Shown here one piece after another: positions 1-8,567 of a stretch of DNA of 42,680 nt. The stretch covers positions 1-42,680 of the forward strand of contig NZ_JALJFG010000045.1 in assembly GCF_023242475.1 (NCBI RefSeq). The letters run 5' to 3'. The translations under genes were made by a program, and so were the position numbers. This stretch comes from Pseudomonas sp. MWU15-20650 (GTDB lineage: Bacteria > Pseudomonadota > Gammaproteobacteria > Pseudomonadales > Pseudomonadaceae). The notes beneath the pieces were generated by a model. The model made no database searches. It was not told the origin of the DNA and saw only the letters and a program-made list of their open reading frames with translations. Position 1 is the first letter of the stretch; each line of letters begins with the position of its first letter.

Positions 1-392
1 ATTCTGAAAAACAGACATTAAAAAGGGTCAGGAAGGTTATCGTTCGGGCAACCCAGGGATACAAAGCCGACCTTGGGGTTAGCTTTTGCGAGGGGGGTGG
101 ACATGCCTAACCTCGGTATTGAATGACGCGCCCACCGTGAAGGGCCGAGCCGCAGACGGGCGCTTGGTGCGCCTCTGATCAATTAGTGCGCAAATCAAGC
201 GACGGGCAACGCAGTTGACCCGCTTTATGCAGGGAAATGCGACGAGTGCTGCGCTATGCTTCGCGCCGTTGCGCATGGGTAAAGCCCTTGGGTCAATAAA
301 ACGTCTGTTACGAGAAGTAAAACAGCGCATGCTAGGGTTAGCTTAGGCGCGTTGTTTATAAAAGACCTCAGGTCAAAGGGCAGGAGTGGTTG
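1..392. other. Non-coding region upstream of kup
   Basis: No gene is supported here. The region ends in the kup ribosome binding site. A TATAAA-like box lies at 357-362 but has no convincing -35 partner. The decamer GGGTTAGCTT occurs at about 77-86 and again at about 335-344; no function is known for it. The start of this stretch may belong to the promoter of a gene outside the window. Confidence 0.4.
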
Positions 393-2294
393 ATGGGTCA
401 GGCAAATAGTCAGGCAGCAGGTGCCGAGCATTCCAACGCAAAGCCGATAGGCATGCTGGTGGCGGCGGTCGGGGTGGTTTACGGCGATATCGGTACCAGC
501 CCGCTCTATACCCTTAAAGAGGTGTTTACTGGCGGTTATGGGGTCCCGGTCAATCATGATGGGGTTTTTGGCATTCTGGCGCTGATTTTCTGGTCGCTGG
601 TCTGGGTCGTTTCGATCAAGTACGTGCTGTTTATCCTGCGCGCAGACAACCAGGGCGAGGGCGGCATCATGGCCCTGACGGCGCTCGCGCGGCGGGCGGC
701 CTCACCGTATCCGAAGCTACGCGCGGTGCTGGTGATTCTCGGCCTGATCGGTGCGGCGCTGTTCTATGGCGACAGCATGATCACCCCGGCAATCTCGGTA
801 TTGTCGGCCGTCGAGGGCCTGGAACTGGCGTTTGATGGCCTTGAACGTTGGGTGGTGCCGCTGTCGCTGGTGGTGCTGGTGGGACTGTTCCTGATCCAGA
901 AACACGGCACTGACCGTATCGGCAAGCTGTTCGGTCCGGTGATGGTGGTGTGGTTCCTGGTGCTCGCCGGGCTTGGTATTCATGGCATCGCGCAACATCC
1001 GGAAGTGCTCAGCGCACTGAACCCGGTGTGGGGCGTGCGTTTCTTTACGGCGCACCCAGGCATGGGCGTGGCAATTCTGGGCGCTGTGGTACTGGCGTTG
1101 ACCGGTGCCGAAGCGCTGTACGCCGACATGGGCCACTTCGGCCGCAAGCCCATCGCCCGCGCCTGGTTCGCCCTGGTGCTGCCGGCGCTGGTGCTCAACT
1201 ACTTCGGCCAGGGCGCGCTGTTGCTCGAAAACCCTGACGCCGCGCGCAACCCGTTCTACCTGCTGGCGCCGAGTTGGGCGTTGATTCCGTTGGTGGTGTT
1301 GTCGACGTTGGCCACGGTGATTGCGTCCCAGGCGGTGATTTCCGGCGCGTTCTCCCTGACCCGCCAGGCGATCCAGCTCGGTTACATCCCGCGCATGCAT
1401 ATCCAGCACACCTCCAGCGCCGAGCAGGGCCAGATCTACATCGGTGCGGTGAACTGGTCGCTGATGGTCGGTGTGATCCTGCTGGTGCTGGGGTTCGAGT
1501 CGTCGAATGCCTTGGCTTCCGCCTACGGTGTGGCGGTGACGGGTACCATGCTGATCACCAGTATCCTGGTGTCGGCCGTGATGCTGCTGCTGTGGAAATG
1601 GCCACCGGTGCTGGCGATTCCGGTGCTGATCGGCTTCCTGTTGGTGGACGGCCTGTTCTTTGCCGCCAACGTGCCGAAGATCGTGCAGGGCGGTGCGTTC
1701 CCAGTGCTGGCGGGGATCGTGTTGTTTATCCTGATGACCACCTGGAAGCGCGGCAAGGAACTGCTGATGGACCGCCTCGACGAGGGTGGGCTGCCGTTGC
1801 CGATTTTTATCAGCAGTATCCGCGTGCAGCCGCCTCATCGTGTGCAGGGCACGGCGGTGTTCCTCACTGCGCGGCCCGACGCTGTACCCCACGCGCTGTT
1901 GCACAACCTGCTGCATAACCAGGTGTTGCATGAGCAGGTGGTGATGCTGACGGTGGTCTATGAAGATATTCCGCGTGTCCCTGCCGCACGACGCTTCGAA
2001 GTGGAAGCCTTCGGCGAAGGTTTCTTCCGGGTGATCCTGCACTTCGGGTTTATCGATGAGCCCGACGTCCCCGAAGCACTGAAGCTGTGCCATCTGGACG
2101 ACCTGGATTTCAGCCCGATGCGTACCACCTATTTCCTTAGCCGTGAAACGGTGATTGCCGCGCGTATCAGGGGCATGGCCCGTTGGCGTGAAAGCTTGTT
2201 TGCCTTCATGTTGAAGAACGCCAACGGCAACCTGCGCTTCTTCAAGCTCCCGGTAAACCGGGTGATCGAACTGGGCACCCAGGTCGAAATGTAA
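393..2294 (+). CDS. kup: Kup-family low-affinity K+ uptake transporter
   Basis: This is a K+/H+ symporter of the KUP/HAK/KT family in the inner membrane. The N-terminus carries the family signature GDIGTSPLYTLKEV within the first 50 residues. About twelve hydrophobic segments fill the first two thirds, and a hydrophilic cytoplasmic tail of roughly 180 residues follows. The length of 633 residues is normal for the family. ATG 393 is preferred over the TTG one codon upstream because CAGGAG at 381-386 is well spaced from it. The gene is monocistronic and is followed by a strong hairpin terminator. Kup proteins are constitutive and matter most at low pH or high osmolarity (family knowledge). The osmolarity link is interesting beside opgD, but that is inference. 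Confidence 0.96.
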   Translation: MGQANSQAAGAEHSNAKPIGMLVAAVGVVYGDIGTSPLYTLKEVFTGGYGVPVNHDGVFGILALIFWSLVWVVSIKYVLFILRADNQGEGGIMALTALARRAASPYPKLRAVLVILGLIGAALFYGDSMITPAISVLSAVEGLELAFDGLERWVVPLSLVVLVGLFLIQKHGTDRIGKLFGPVMVVWFLVLAGLGIHGIAQHPEVLSALNPVWGVRFFTAHPGMGVAILGAVVLALTGAEALYADMGHFGRKPIARAWFALVLPALVLNYFGQGALLLENPDAARNPFYLLAPSWALIPLVVLSTLATVIASQAVISGAFSLTRQAIQLGYIPRMHIQHTSSAEQGQIYIGAVNWSLMVGVILLVLGFESSNALASAYGVAVTGTMLITSILVSAVMLLLWKWPPVLAIPVLIGFLLVDGLFFAANVPKIVQGGAFPVLAGIVLFILMTTWKRGKELLMDRLDEGGLPLPIFISSIRVQPPHRVQGTAVFLTARPDAVPHALLHNLLHNQVLHEQVVMLTVVYEDIPRVPAARRFEVEAFGEGFFRVILHFGFIDEPDVPEALKLCHLDDLDFSPMRTTYFLSRETVIAARIRGMARWRESLFAFMLKNANGNLRFFKLPVNRVIELGTQVEM

Positions 2295-2306
2295 ACGGCT
2301 GAACCA

Positions 2307-2339
2307 CGGGAGCCGGCAACCGGCTCCCGCTTTCCTTCT
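2307..2339 (+). terminator. Rho-independent terminator after kup
   Basis: A perfect 10-bp stem, CGGGAGCCGG (2307-2316) with CCGGCTCCCG (2320-2329), has a 3-base loop. It is followed by the T-rich stretch CTTTCCTTCT. It lies 13 bases after the kup stop. Confidence 0.75.
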
Positions 2340-2420
2340 GAACCCTGTGCAATCCACCGTTGTCGACTAGGCTCTAAGCACTGTTTGAATAGTGCCCACA
2401 GAGCCCAGAAGAGGTGCGCC

Positions 2421-3527
2421 ATGAGTCAGCTGCTCGAACCCTACACCCTCCGTCAATTGACCCTGCTTAATCGCATTGCCGTCTCGCCGATGTGCCAGTA
2501 CTCATCCGACGATGGCCTGGCCAATGACTGGCACTTGGTGCACCTTGGCAGCCGTGCTGTTGGTGGCGCCGGGCTGATTTTCACCGAAGCCACCGCCGTG
2601 ACTGCCGACGGCCGCATCACCGCCCAGGACCTGGGCCTGTGGAGCGACGCGCAAATCGAACCGTTACAGCGCATTACCCGGTTTATTGCCGCCCAGGGCG
2701 CAGTGGCGGGTATTCAGCTCGCGCATGCCGGGCGCAAGGCCAGCACCCATCGGCCATGGCTCGGCAAGCACGGCAGCGTCAAGCCGGAAGACGGTGGCTG
2801 GGTGCCGGTGGGGCCATCGCCGATTGCATTTGATCCGAACCACACGCAGCCCAAGCAACTGGATGAAGGGCAGATCCAACAAGTGATTGCCGACTTTGTC
2901 GCCGCCGCCAGACGTGCATTGACCGCCGGTTTCGAAGTGGTAGAAATCCATGCCGCTCACGGTTACCTGCTGCATCAATTCCTCTCGCCCATCAGTAATC
3001 AGCGCCAGGACCACTACGGTGGCTCCTTTGAAAACCGTATTCGTCTGGTGCTCGAGGTGACCAAGGCCGTGCGCGAAACCTGGCCCCAGGAGCTGCCACT
3101 GTTTGTGCGGGTGTCGGCCACCGATTGGGTGGAAGACGGCTGGAACCCCGATGAAACCGTGGAACTGGCGCGTCGTTTGAAGGATTTGGGGGTTGACCTG
3201 ATCGACGTGTCCTCCGGTGGCACCGCCGCCAATGCCGAGATTCCCACAGGCCCTGGGTACCAGACACGCTTCGCGGAGCGTGTGCGCAAGGAGTCGGGTA
3301 TCGCCACCGGCACGGTTGGCATGATTACCGAGCCCGCCCAGGCCGAACACATCCTGCGTACCTGCCAGGCCGACATTATCTTCCTGGCCCGTGAACTGCT
3401 GCGCGACCCTTATTGGCCGCTGCATGCCGACGACGACCTGGGCGGGCGCAAGGCGATCTGGCCGGCGCAGTACCAGCGAGCAACGCACCGGGATCAGCCG
3501 ATTCATGAGTCAGATCTCAGGGATTGA
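2421..3527 (+). CDS. NADH:flavin oxidoreductase of the old yellow enzyme family (YqjM/XenA type)
   Basis: This is an FMN-dependent ene-reductase that uses NAD(P)H to reduce activated C=C bonds, and in relatives nitro compounds. It has 368 residues and is a single TIM barrel. The thermophilic-like/YqjM class is shown by SPMCQYSSDDG, which places a flavin-tuning Cys at residue 25 and Tyr at 27. The substrate-anion pair is the HAAH motif, in EIHAAHGYLLHQFLSP. A typical SNQRQDHYGGSFENR segment follows. ATG 2421 begins the conserved N-terminus, so in-frame extension upstream is not needed. It is monocistronic between two hairpin terminators. XenA of P. putida is a known relative, but the identity visible here is only moderate, so the exact substrate and symbol are left open. 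Confidence 0.92.
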   Translation: MSQLLEPYTLRQLTLLNRIAVSPMCQYSSDDGLANDWHLVHLGSRAVGGAGLIFTEATAVTADGRITAQDLGLWSDAQIEPLQRITRFIAAQGAVAGIQLAHAGRKASTHRPWLGKHGSVKPEDGGWVPVGPSPIAFDPNHTQPKQLDEGQIQQVIADFVAAARRALTAGFEVVEIHAAHGYLLHQFLSPISNQRQDHYGGSFENRIRLVLEVTKAVRETWPQELPLFVRVSATDWVEDGWNPDETVELARRLKDLGVDLIDVSSGGTAANAEIPTGPGYQTRFAERVRKESGIATGTVGMITEPAQAEHILRTCQADIIFLARELLRDPYWPLHADDDLGGRKAIWPAQYQRATHRDQPIHESDLRD

Positions 3528-3546
3528 TCCTTCGCCAGTGCCACAT

Positions 3547-3575
3547 AAACCCACCCTGACCCGGTGGGTTTTTTC
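3547..3575 (+). terminator. Rho-independent terminator after the flavin oxidoreductase
   Basis: A perfect 9-bp stem, AAACCCACC (3547-3555) with GGTGGGTTT (3563-3571), has a 7-base loop and runs into six T residues. Confidence 0.85.
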
Positions 3576-3631
3576 TTGCTCGCGGTTTACACAAGTCTGA
3601 TCCTTGGTCGTCCGAAATCAGGAGACCCTCT

Positions 3632-3892
3632 ATGCGGCAGTTGAAGTGCCTCCCTGTCAGTCACGCCGCCCGTGGTGTGGGCTTGGGCAATCGGTTGTTC
3701 GCCCTGGCGTGTGAGCATGGCCGGCAAGTGGGGGCGGACGCGTTGTATATCTCGGCGACGGAGTCGCGCAACGCCGTGGATTTTTACTTACGCCACGGTT
3801 GCCGATTACTGCAGCCACCTCATCCCGAGCTGTATGCACAGGAGCCTCATGACATTCACCTGTATCGACCACTGCGTGAGCCATTGCCGTAG
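3632..3892 (+). pseudogene. 5'-truncated GNAT N-acetyltransferase
   Basis: The 86-residue product matches only the C-terminal half of a GCN5-related acetyltransferase. It starts within strand 4 (RQLKCLPVSHAARG) and goes straight into the acetyl-CoA pyrophosphate loop (RGVGLGNRL). The ISATESRNAVDFYLRHGCR segment follows as in complete proteins. The usual N-terminal 60-70 residues, with the acceptor-binding side, are missing. The frame stays open upstream to about 3560, but no GNAT-like sequence is seen there. A good AGGAG lies 7 bases before ATG 3632, so the remnant could still be translated. It sits between a terminator and a possible promoter region. It is probably a decayed gene. A small functional acetyl-CoA-binding protein is possible but less likely. 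Confidence 0.6.
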
Positions 3893-3985
3893 GGCTTTGT
3901 TACCGGTGCGTTTTTTTAAGTTAATACTCTAAAAAAATCCCACGTGTGCCGAGATACTTTCTACGCTTAGGGTAGACCCGATTTC

Positions 3986-4017
3986 TGGCCCACGGAATCA
4001 GGCTGTTGGCCCACGGA
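3986..4017. repeat. 11-bp direct repeat phased by 21 bp
   Basis: TGGCCCACGGA occurs at 3986-3996 and again at 4007-4017. The period of 21 bp is two helical turns, so both copies face the same side of the DNA. This is the geometry expected of paired activator or repressor sites. It lies 70-100 bases before the 61-residue ORF. No known regulator is assigned. Confidence 0.55.
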
Positions 4018-4087
4018 GGCGTTGCGCTTCACGGGTGTTTGGAGATGGGCACCAGGAGTATTTGACTGATATCAGGAGTAACCGTCC

Positions 4088-4273
4088 ATGGCCAAATCCT
4101 ATGGCGTAGCGGGTGCGGTGGTGTCTTTTCTGAGCCGCCGGTTGTCGTTGCGGGATCGAAGGTTGAGTTCAGATGAGGTGGAGCTGCTGGTGCAATACCG
4201 GGCCTTGACCGAGAGCGATCAGATGGCAATGCGCTATCTGATCGGCGCGATGAAGACGGTGTCGCGGTTCTAA
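4088..4273 (+). CDS. Small conserved-looking hypothetical protein, 61 residues
   Basis: I do not recognise a named family. The product is basic at its N-terminal half (FLSRRLSLRDRRL) and ends in a predicted helix, LVQYRALTESDQMAMRYLIGAM. That helix resembles the C-terminal tail seen in small Pseudomonas regulators (weak impression only). A clear CAGGAG lies about 8 bases before ATG 4088, and a second AGGAG lies about 20 bases further upstream. Upstream is the phased direct repeat at 3986-4017; downstream is a palindromic repeat, then convergent opgD. It has good codon use for the host and no signal peptide or membrane segment. The existence of the gene is likely and its function is unknown. 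Confidence 0.65.
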   Translation: MAKSYGVAGAVVSFLSRRLSLRDRRLSSDEVELLVQYRALTESDQMAMRYLIGAMKTVSRF

Positions 4274-4294
4274 GCTGCTAGCCAGGCGCAAGCA

Positions 4295-4314
4295 TTCCCA
4301 CGCATGCGTGGGAA
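4295..4314. repeat. Perfect 20-bp palindrome between convergent genes
   Basis: TTCCCACGCATGCGTGGGAA is a perfect palindrome. It sits between the 61-residue ORF and convergent opgD. The flanks GCA and CG extend it imperfectly. Similar GCGTGGGAACG elements recur in fluorescent pseudomonad intergenic regions (from memory). It has no T-run, so it may be a REP-like element or may act as a bidirectional RNA stabiliser. Confidence 0.6.
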
Positions 4315-4323
4315 CGCGGCTCG

Positions 4324-5949
4324 TCAGGTGTACTTACGCTGCTCGGGCGCAGGCGGGAAGTACTGATATAGCCAGGTTTCACTCAAGGTGCGGTCTTGGG
4401 TGCGGATAAACAGGCGCAGTTCCACCGGCTCTACGCTGTCGCTGGTCGGGTACCAGTCGAACAGAATGCGATAGCCCTTGATGTTGTCGAGCACCAGCAC
4501 GCTGAAGTCTTTCACCTCACCATGGGAGCAGGTCACCACCGGCTCAATGCCCGTGCCCTGTGGTAGCCGATCCAGGCCACCGCCTTTGAAATCGACGGCA
4601 AAACGCCGTGCCCACACGGTTGGGTAATGCTCGCCGGGTGCCCAACCTTCGGTGAACCCGCCCATGCCTGAACGGGTCGCGTCCACCTGCGCCAACGGCG
4701 TGCTCACCGGTGGCAGCGCGCTCCAGTACAGCTTGTAGCCGTAGTTGAGCGAGTCGCCGGCAGCGACGGGTTTTTTCGGGGTCCAGAAGGCCACGATATT
4801 GTCCAACGTCTCGCCGGTGGTAGGGATTTCAAGCAGGTCGATCGAGCCTTCGCCCCACGCGGTGGTGGGCTCTACCCATAGGCTTGGGCGTTTGCTGTAC
4901 CAGTCGACGGTGTCCTGGTAGTTGGCGAACTCATGGTCGGTCTGCACCAGGCCGAAGCCTTTCGGGTCGGTGTCGGCGAATGCGTTGAATTGCAGTTTGG
5001 CCGGATTGTTCAGCGGGCGGCAGATCCACTCGCCGTTGCCACGCCACATCGCCAGGCGGTCCGAGTCGTGGATTTGCGGGTGGATGGTGTCGCACATGCG
5101 GCGCTCAACGGTACCGCAGCTGAACATACTGGTCATCGGGGCGATGCCCAGCTGTTCGATGGCGGTGCGCGCATTGATATGGGCGTCGATAGCCATCACC
5201 ACCTGGTTGGCCTGGCAGTCGATGTCGAAACGGTAGGCGCCCGTGGCGCTCGGCGAGTCGAGCAGGGCGTAGACCACGAAGCGCGTCGCGTCTTTGCCTG
5301 GGGTTTCAAACCAGAACTGCGTGAAATCGGGGAATTCTTCGCGTTTTTTCGCATACGTGTCGATGGCCAGGCCCCGCGCGGACAGCCCGTATTGGCCAGT
5401 GGAGTCCACCGCGCGGAAGTAGCTGGCGCCGAGAAATGACAGCACATCATGGCGATCCAGTTCCGGCGCCTTGAACAACTTGAAGCCGGAGAAGCCTAAG
5501 TCGCCCGTCAGCTGTTTAGTGTCCACGGTGGTGTTTGCATAGTTGAACAGCGAAGGACGGAAATGCACTTCGCGGGCCTCACGGGTCTTCGGGTCGACAC
5601 TGTGCATGCGCACCGGCGTCTTGAAACCCATGCCAACGTGGAAGAACTGCACATCCAGTTGGCCGTTCAAATCCTTCCACAGCGAATGATTGCCGTCATA
5701 GCCGATGGCGTTGAAATTCTGCGGGGTCATGGTGGCCAGGGTGGGCGGCAACACCTGCTTGGTGTCTTGATAACCACGGGTAGCCAATTGCTTGGCTTGT
5801 GCCTTGAGCGACTCGAAATCAAAGGCCACGGCCTTGCCATCTGCGGCACGGTTCCCGGCCCATGCCTGCGCTGCCAGCAGGCCACTGGCCGACAAACCGG
5901 TATAAGCCGCAATGGCCATGGACGCTTTGAGCAAATTCCTGCGGTGCAT
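4324..5949 (-). CDS. opgD: Periplasmic glucan biosynthesis protein OpgD (MdoD)
   Basis: OpgD shapes osmoregulated periplasmic glucans (OPGs) in the periplasm and is the paralogue of OpgG. The N-terminus has a twin-arginine signal, MHRRNLLKAS, then a hydrophobic stretch and an AQAWA-type cleavage site near residue 31. The rest is the two-domain OpgG/OpgD beta-sandwich, with conserved segments such as YDGNHSLWKDLNGQL and FNYANTTVDT. The length of 541 residues is right for the family. Tat export rather than Sec export is typical of OpgD. The gene is divergent from the wsp operon, with 483 bases between the two starts. In E. coli and plant pathogens OPG loss alters envelope stress signalling and motility, so the neighbourhood with surface sensing is suggestive but unproven. 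Confidence 0.93.
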   Translation of the reverse strand: MHRRNLLKASMAIAAYTGLSASGLLAAQAWAGNRAADGKAVAFDFESLKAQAKQLATRGYQDTKQVLPPTLATMTPQNFNAIGYDGNHSLWKDLNGQLDVQFFHVGMGFKTPVRMHSVDPKTREAREVHFRPSLFNYANTTVDTKQLTGDLGFSGFKLFKAPELDRHDVLSFLGASYFRAVDSTGQYGLSARGLAIDTYAKKREEFPDFTQFWFETPGKDATRFVVYALLDSPSATGAYRFDIDCQANQVVMAIDAHINARTAIEQLGIAPMTSMFSCGTVERRMCDTIHPQIHDSDRLAMWRGNGEWICRPLNNPAKLQFNAFADTDPKGFGLVQTDHEFANYQDTVDWYSKRPSLWVEPTTAWGEGSIDLLEIPTTGETLDNIVAFWTPKKPVAAGDSLNYGYKLYWSALPPVSTPLAQVDATRSGMGGFTEGWAPGEHYPTVWARRFAVDFKGGGLDRLPQGTGIEPVVTCSHGEVKDFSVLVLDNIKGYRILFDWYPTSDSVEPVELRLFIRTQDRTLSETWLYQYFPPAPEQRKYT

Positions 5950-6432
5950 AGAGACAACCTGTGGTGAGCAAATCCCGCGCCGGCCCTGGCACGTAGCGGA
6001 TCAGAAATAACGGTTCGGACATGCCTTCGGCCAAACGCAACGGACAGTAAACAGACGCCGGATAGCTTAAGCGGTTCGACGAAGAAGGAAAAATGATTGA
6101 TGGCGGGATGATGGCGCCACATGTGAAACAAGACGTTTCCGATACCCGTGTTGTGGCGTTTTCTCTGGACGCACTCTAGATCGCGGCTTTTGGGCGCGTG
6201 GTTTTCCGCTGGGGGGCTATGGGGCTCATGAGCCCCTGGCTTACAGGCGGAGCTGGAAAAGCAGGTGGGGCTTAACCAATAAACGTCCTCTGTAGGCAAT
6301 CCGAATGCGAGAGGGGCAATCCTTCCCGCAGGTGTTTTTGCATTCTGCGTGTGCCACATCAAAAGCGTTGATAAATGAGGGCATTCGCTCAGCTATACTC
6401 CCTCCATTTGAATGGCCCTCCGAGGAATTACT
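5950..6432. promoter_or_regulatory. Divergent opgD / wspA control region
   Basis: This is a gene-free stretch between the two divergent starts. It contains a perfect 16-bp palindrome, GGGGCTCATGAGCCCC, at 6221-6236. A TATACT -10 candidate lies at 6394-6399 for wspA, with TTGATA at 6368-6373 as a poor -35 (20-bp spacer). The GTG start of wspA at 6433 is decided by GAGGAA at 6422-6427. No small ORF or RNA gene is evident. Confidence 0.45.
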
Positions 6433-8055
6433 GTGAAGAACTGGACCTTGCGCCAACGGATTTTGGCGAGCTTTGCGGTCATTATCGCGATCATGCTGCT
6501 GATGGTTGTGGTCTCGTATTCGCGCTTGCTGAAGATCGAGGTCAGCGAAACTTCAGTTCGAGACGACGCTGTGCCCGGGGTCTTTTTCAGCTCGATGATT
6601 CGTAGCGCTTGGGTCGACAGTTACCTGCAGACTCAGGAGTTGGTCGGCATCCATAAAAACCAGGGCCTCTCGGAAGTCGACAAGCAGGATTACAAGGGTT
6701 TCGAGGCGCGGCTTGAACAGCATATGGCCAGCTATGCGGCCACCATCAATCTGGGGATGGACCGTGCCGAGTTCGAGGCATTCGAAAAGCTGCACCAGAA
6801 TTACAACCGGATTCTCGCCCAGGTCCTGGAGGCCCATCAGAGCAACAACGCAGCCGAAGCCCTGAAACTGTTCGACGAGAAACTGACACCGGCCTGGACC
6901 GCAGGCCGCATGAAACTCAATGACATCATCAACGAGAACAAACAGGTCGCCGATAACGCCACCGCTGCCATCGATGAGGCCGTATCCGCGGCGAAAATCA
7001 GCATGGGCATCTCGCTGATCCTGGCGATTCTCGCGGCCGGCCTCTGCGGTCTGCTGCTGATGCGCGCGATCATGGCGCCGATGAAGCGCATCGTCGACAT
7101 CCTCGAAACCATGCGCACCGGCGACTTGAGCAAACGCCTGAACCTGGAGCGCAAGGATGAATTCGGCGCCGTGGAAACCGGCTTCAATGACATGATGACC
7201 GAGCTGACGGCCCTGGTGTCCCAGGCGCAGCGCTCGTCTGTGCAGGTCACCACATCGGTCACCGAGATTGCCGCCACCTCCAAGCAGCAACAGGCTACCG
7301 CCACTGAAACCGCTGCCACCACCACTGAAATTGGCGCCACTTCCCGCGAGATCGCTGCGACATCCAAGGATTTGGTCCGCACCATGACCGAAGTGTCCAC
7401 CGCCGCCGACCAGGCATCGGTGGCGGCCGGTTCCGGGCAACAGGGCCTGGCACGCATGGAGGAGACCATGCACTCGGTGATGGGCGCCGCCGACCTGGTC
7501 AACGCCAAGCTGGCGATCCTCAATGAGAAGGCCGGCAACATCAACCAGGTGGTGGTGACCATCGTCAAAGTGGCTGACCAGACCAACCTGCTGTCCCTCA
7601 ACGCGGCCATCGAGGCCGAAAAAGCCGGTGAATACGGACGCGGTTTTGCCGTGGTCGCCACCGAAGTACGCCGCCTGGCGGACCAGACGGCCGTCGCTAC
7701 CTACGACATCGAGCAGATGGTGCGCGAGATCCAGTCGGCGGTGTCGGCGGGCGTGATGGGCATGGACAAGTTCTCGGAGGAAGTACGTCGCGGCATGTTC
7801 GAAGTGCAGCAAGTAGGCGAACAACTGTCGCAGATCATCCACCAGGTACAGGCCCTGGCACCGCGGGTGTTGATGGTCAACGAAGGCATGCAGGCCCAGG
7901 CCACCGGCGCCGAGCAGATCAACCACGCGCTGGTGCAACTGGGCGATGCCAGCAGCCAGACCGTCGAATCCCTGCGTCAGGCCAGCTTTGCCATTGATGA
8001 ATTGAGCCAGGTTGCGGTCGGTCTGCGCAGCGGCGTATCGCGTTTCAAAGTCTGA
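6433..8055 (+). CDS. wspA: WspA, membrane chemoreceptor (MCP) of the Wsp surface-sensing system
   Basis: This inner-membrane receptor controls the WspE kinase in response to surface contact or envelope stress. The 540 residues comprise TM1 (about 12-30), a helical periplasmic sensor of about 150 residues, TM2 (about 190-212), a HAMP domain, and a long cytoplasmic signalling coiled coil. The hairpin tip carries the conserved EAEKAGEYGRGFAVVATEV segment. Gln/Glu/Thr-rich methylation helices lie near residues 285-320. There is no C-terminal CheR-binding pentapeptide. GTG 6433 is chosen over ATG 6412 because GAGGAA sits 5 bases before it and the product then begins MKNWTLRQRILASF. It is the first gene of seven. 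Its stop overlaps the wspB start (TGATG). Confidence 0.96.
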   Translation: MKNWTLRQRILASFAVIIAIMLLMVVVSYSRLLKIEVSETSVRDDAVPGVFFSSMIRSAWVDSYLQTQELVGIHKNQGLSEVDKQDYKGFEARLEQHMASYAATINLGMDRAEFEAFEKLHQNYNRILAQVLEAHQSNNAAEALKLFDEKLTPAWTAGRMKLNDIINENKQVADNATAAIDEAVSAAKISMGISLILAILAAGLCGLLLMRAIMAPMKRIVDILETMRTGDLSKRLNLERKDEFGAVETGFNDMMTELTALVSQAQRSSVQVTTSVTEIAATSKQQQATATETAATTTEIGATSREIAATSKDLVRTMTEVSTAADQASVAAGSGQQGLARMEETMHSVMGAADLVNAKLAILNEKAGNINQVVVTIVKVADQTNLLSLNAAIEAEKAGEYGRGFAVVATEVRRLADQTAVATYDIEQMVREIQSAVSAGVMGMDKFSEEVRRGMFEVQQVGEQLSQIIHQVQALAPRVLMVNEGMQAQATGAEQINHALVQLGDASSQTVESLRQASFAIDELSQVAVGLRSGVSRFKV

Positions 8056-8567
8056 TGAGCGACCTCGCGGCTAAACGCGGCGCCGTGCCGGCGGCGAAAA
8101 AAGCGTTGTTCCTGGTGTTCCACATCGGTGGCGAGCGTTATGCCCTCAAGGCCACGGAAGTGGCCGAGGTGCTGCCGCGCCTGCCGCTTAAACCGATTGC
8201 CCACGCACCGCTGTGGGTGGCGGGTATCTTTGCCCATCGCGGGGCATTGGTGCCGGTGATTGACTTGAGTGCCCTGACGTTCGGCACCTCGGCCCAGGCC
8301 CGTACCAGCACGCGGTTGGTGCTGGTCAATTACCAACCGCAGCCCTGGCACGAAGCGCGTTGGCTGGGGCTGATCCTGGAGCAAGCCACCGACACCCTGC
8401 GTTGCGACCCCGCTGAGTTCCAGCCCTATGGCCTGGACAACCGGCAGGCGCCGTACCTGGGGCCCGTGCGGGAGGATGCGCAGGGCTTGATGCAGTGGGT
8501 CGGCGTCGCCGACCTGCTGACCGATGACGTTCGTGCGTTGCTGTTCAGCGCAGAGCTGAGCCTATGA
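8055..8567 (+). CDS. wspB: WspB, CheW-like coupling protein
   Basis: This is a cytoplasmic scaffold linking WspA receptors to the WspE kinase. The 170 residues form one CheW domain, starting with FLVFHIGGERYALKATEV, which is the typical first strand pair. The WVAGIFAHRGALVPVIDLS segment corresponds to the receptor/kinase contact strands of CheW. The start overlaps the wspA stop by one base, and its stop overlaps the wspC start (ATGA), so translational coupling is likely. In published Wsp work, WspB and WspD are two non-identical CheW proteins in one array. The sequence fits that. Confidence 0.93.
   Translation: MSDLAAKRGAVPAAKKALFLVFHIGGERYALKATEVAEVLPRLPLKPIAHAPLWVAGIFAHRGALVPVIDLSALTFGTSAQARTSTRLVLVNYQPQPWHEARWLGLILEQATDTLRCDPAEFQPYGLDNRQAPYLGPVREDAQGLMQWVGVADLLTDDVRALLFSAELSL

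Noticed and set aside
717..2357. Long open frame (546 codons) antisense to kup
   Set aside because: His/Gln/Arg-rich translation without any family motif; it is the usual antisense shadow of a GC-rich gene. The same holds for 16282-17787, 27034-28506, 6553-7938 and the upstream part of the frame at 31502-32929.
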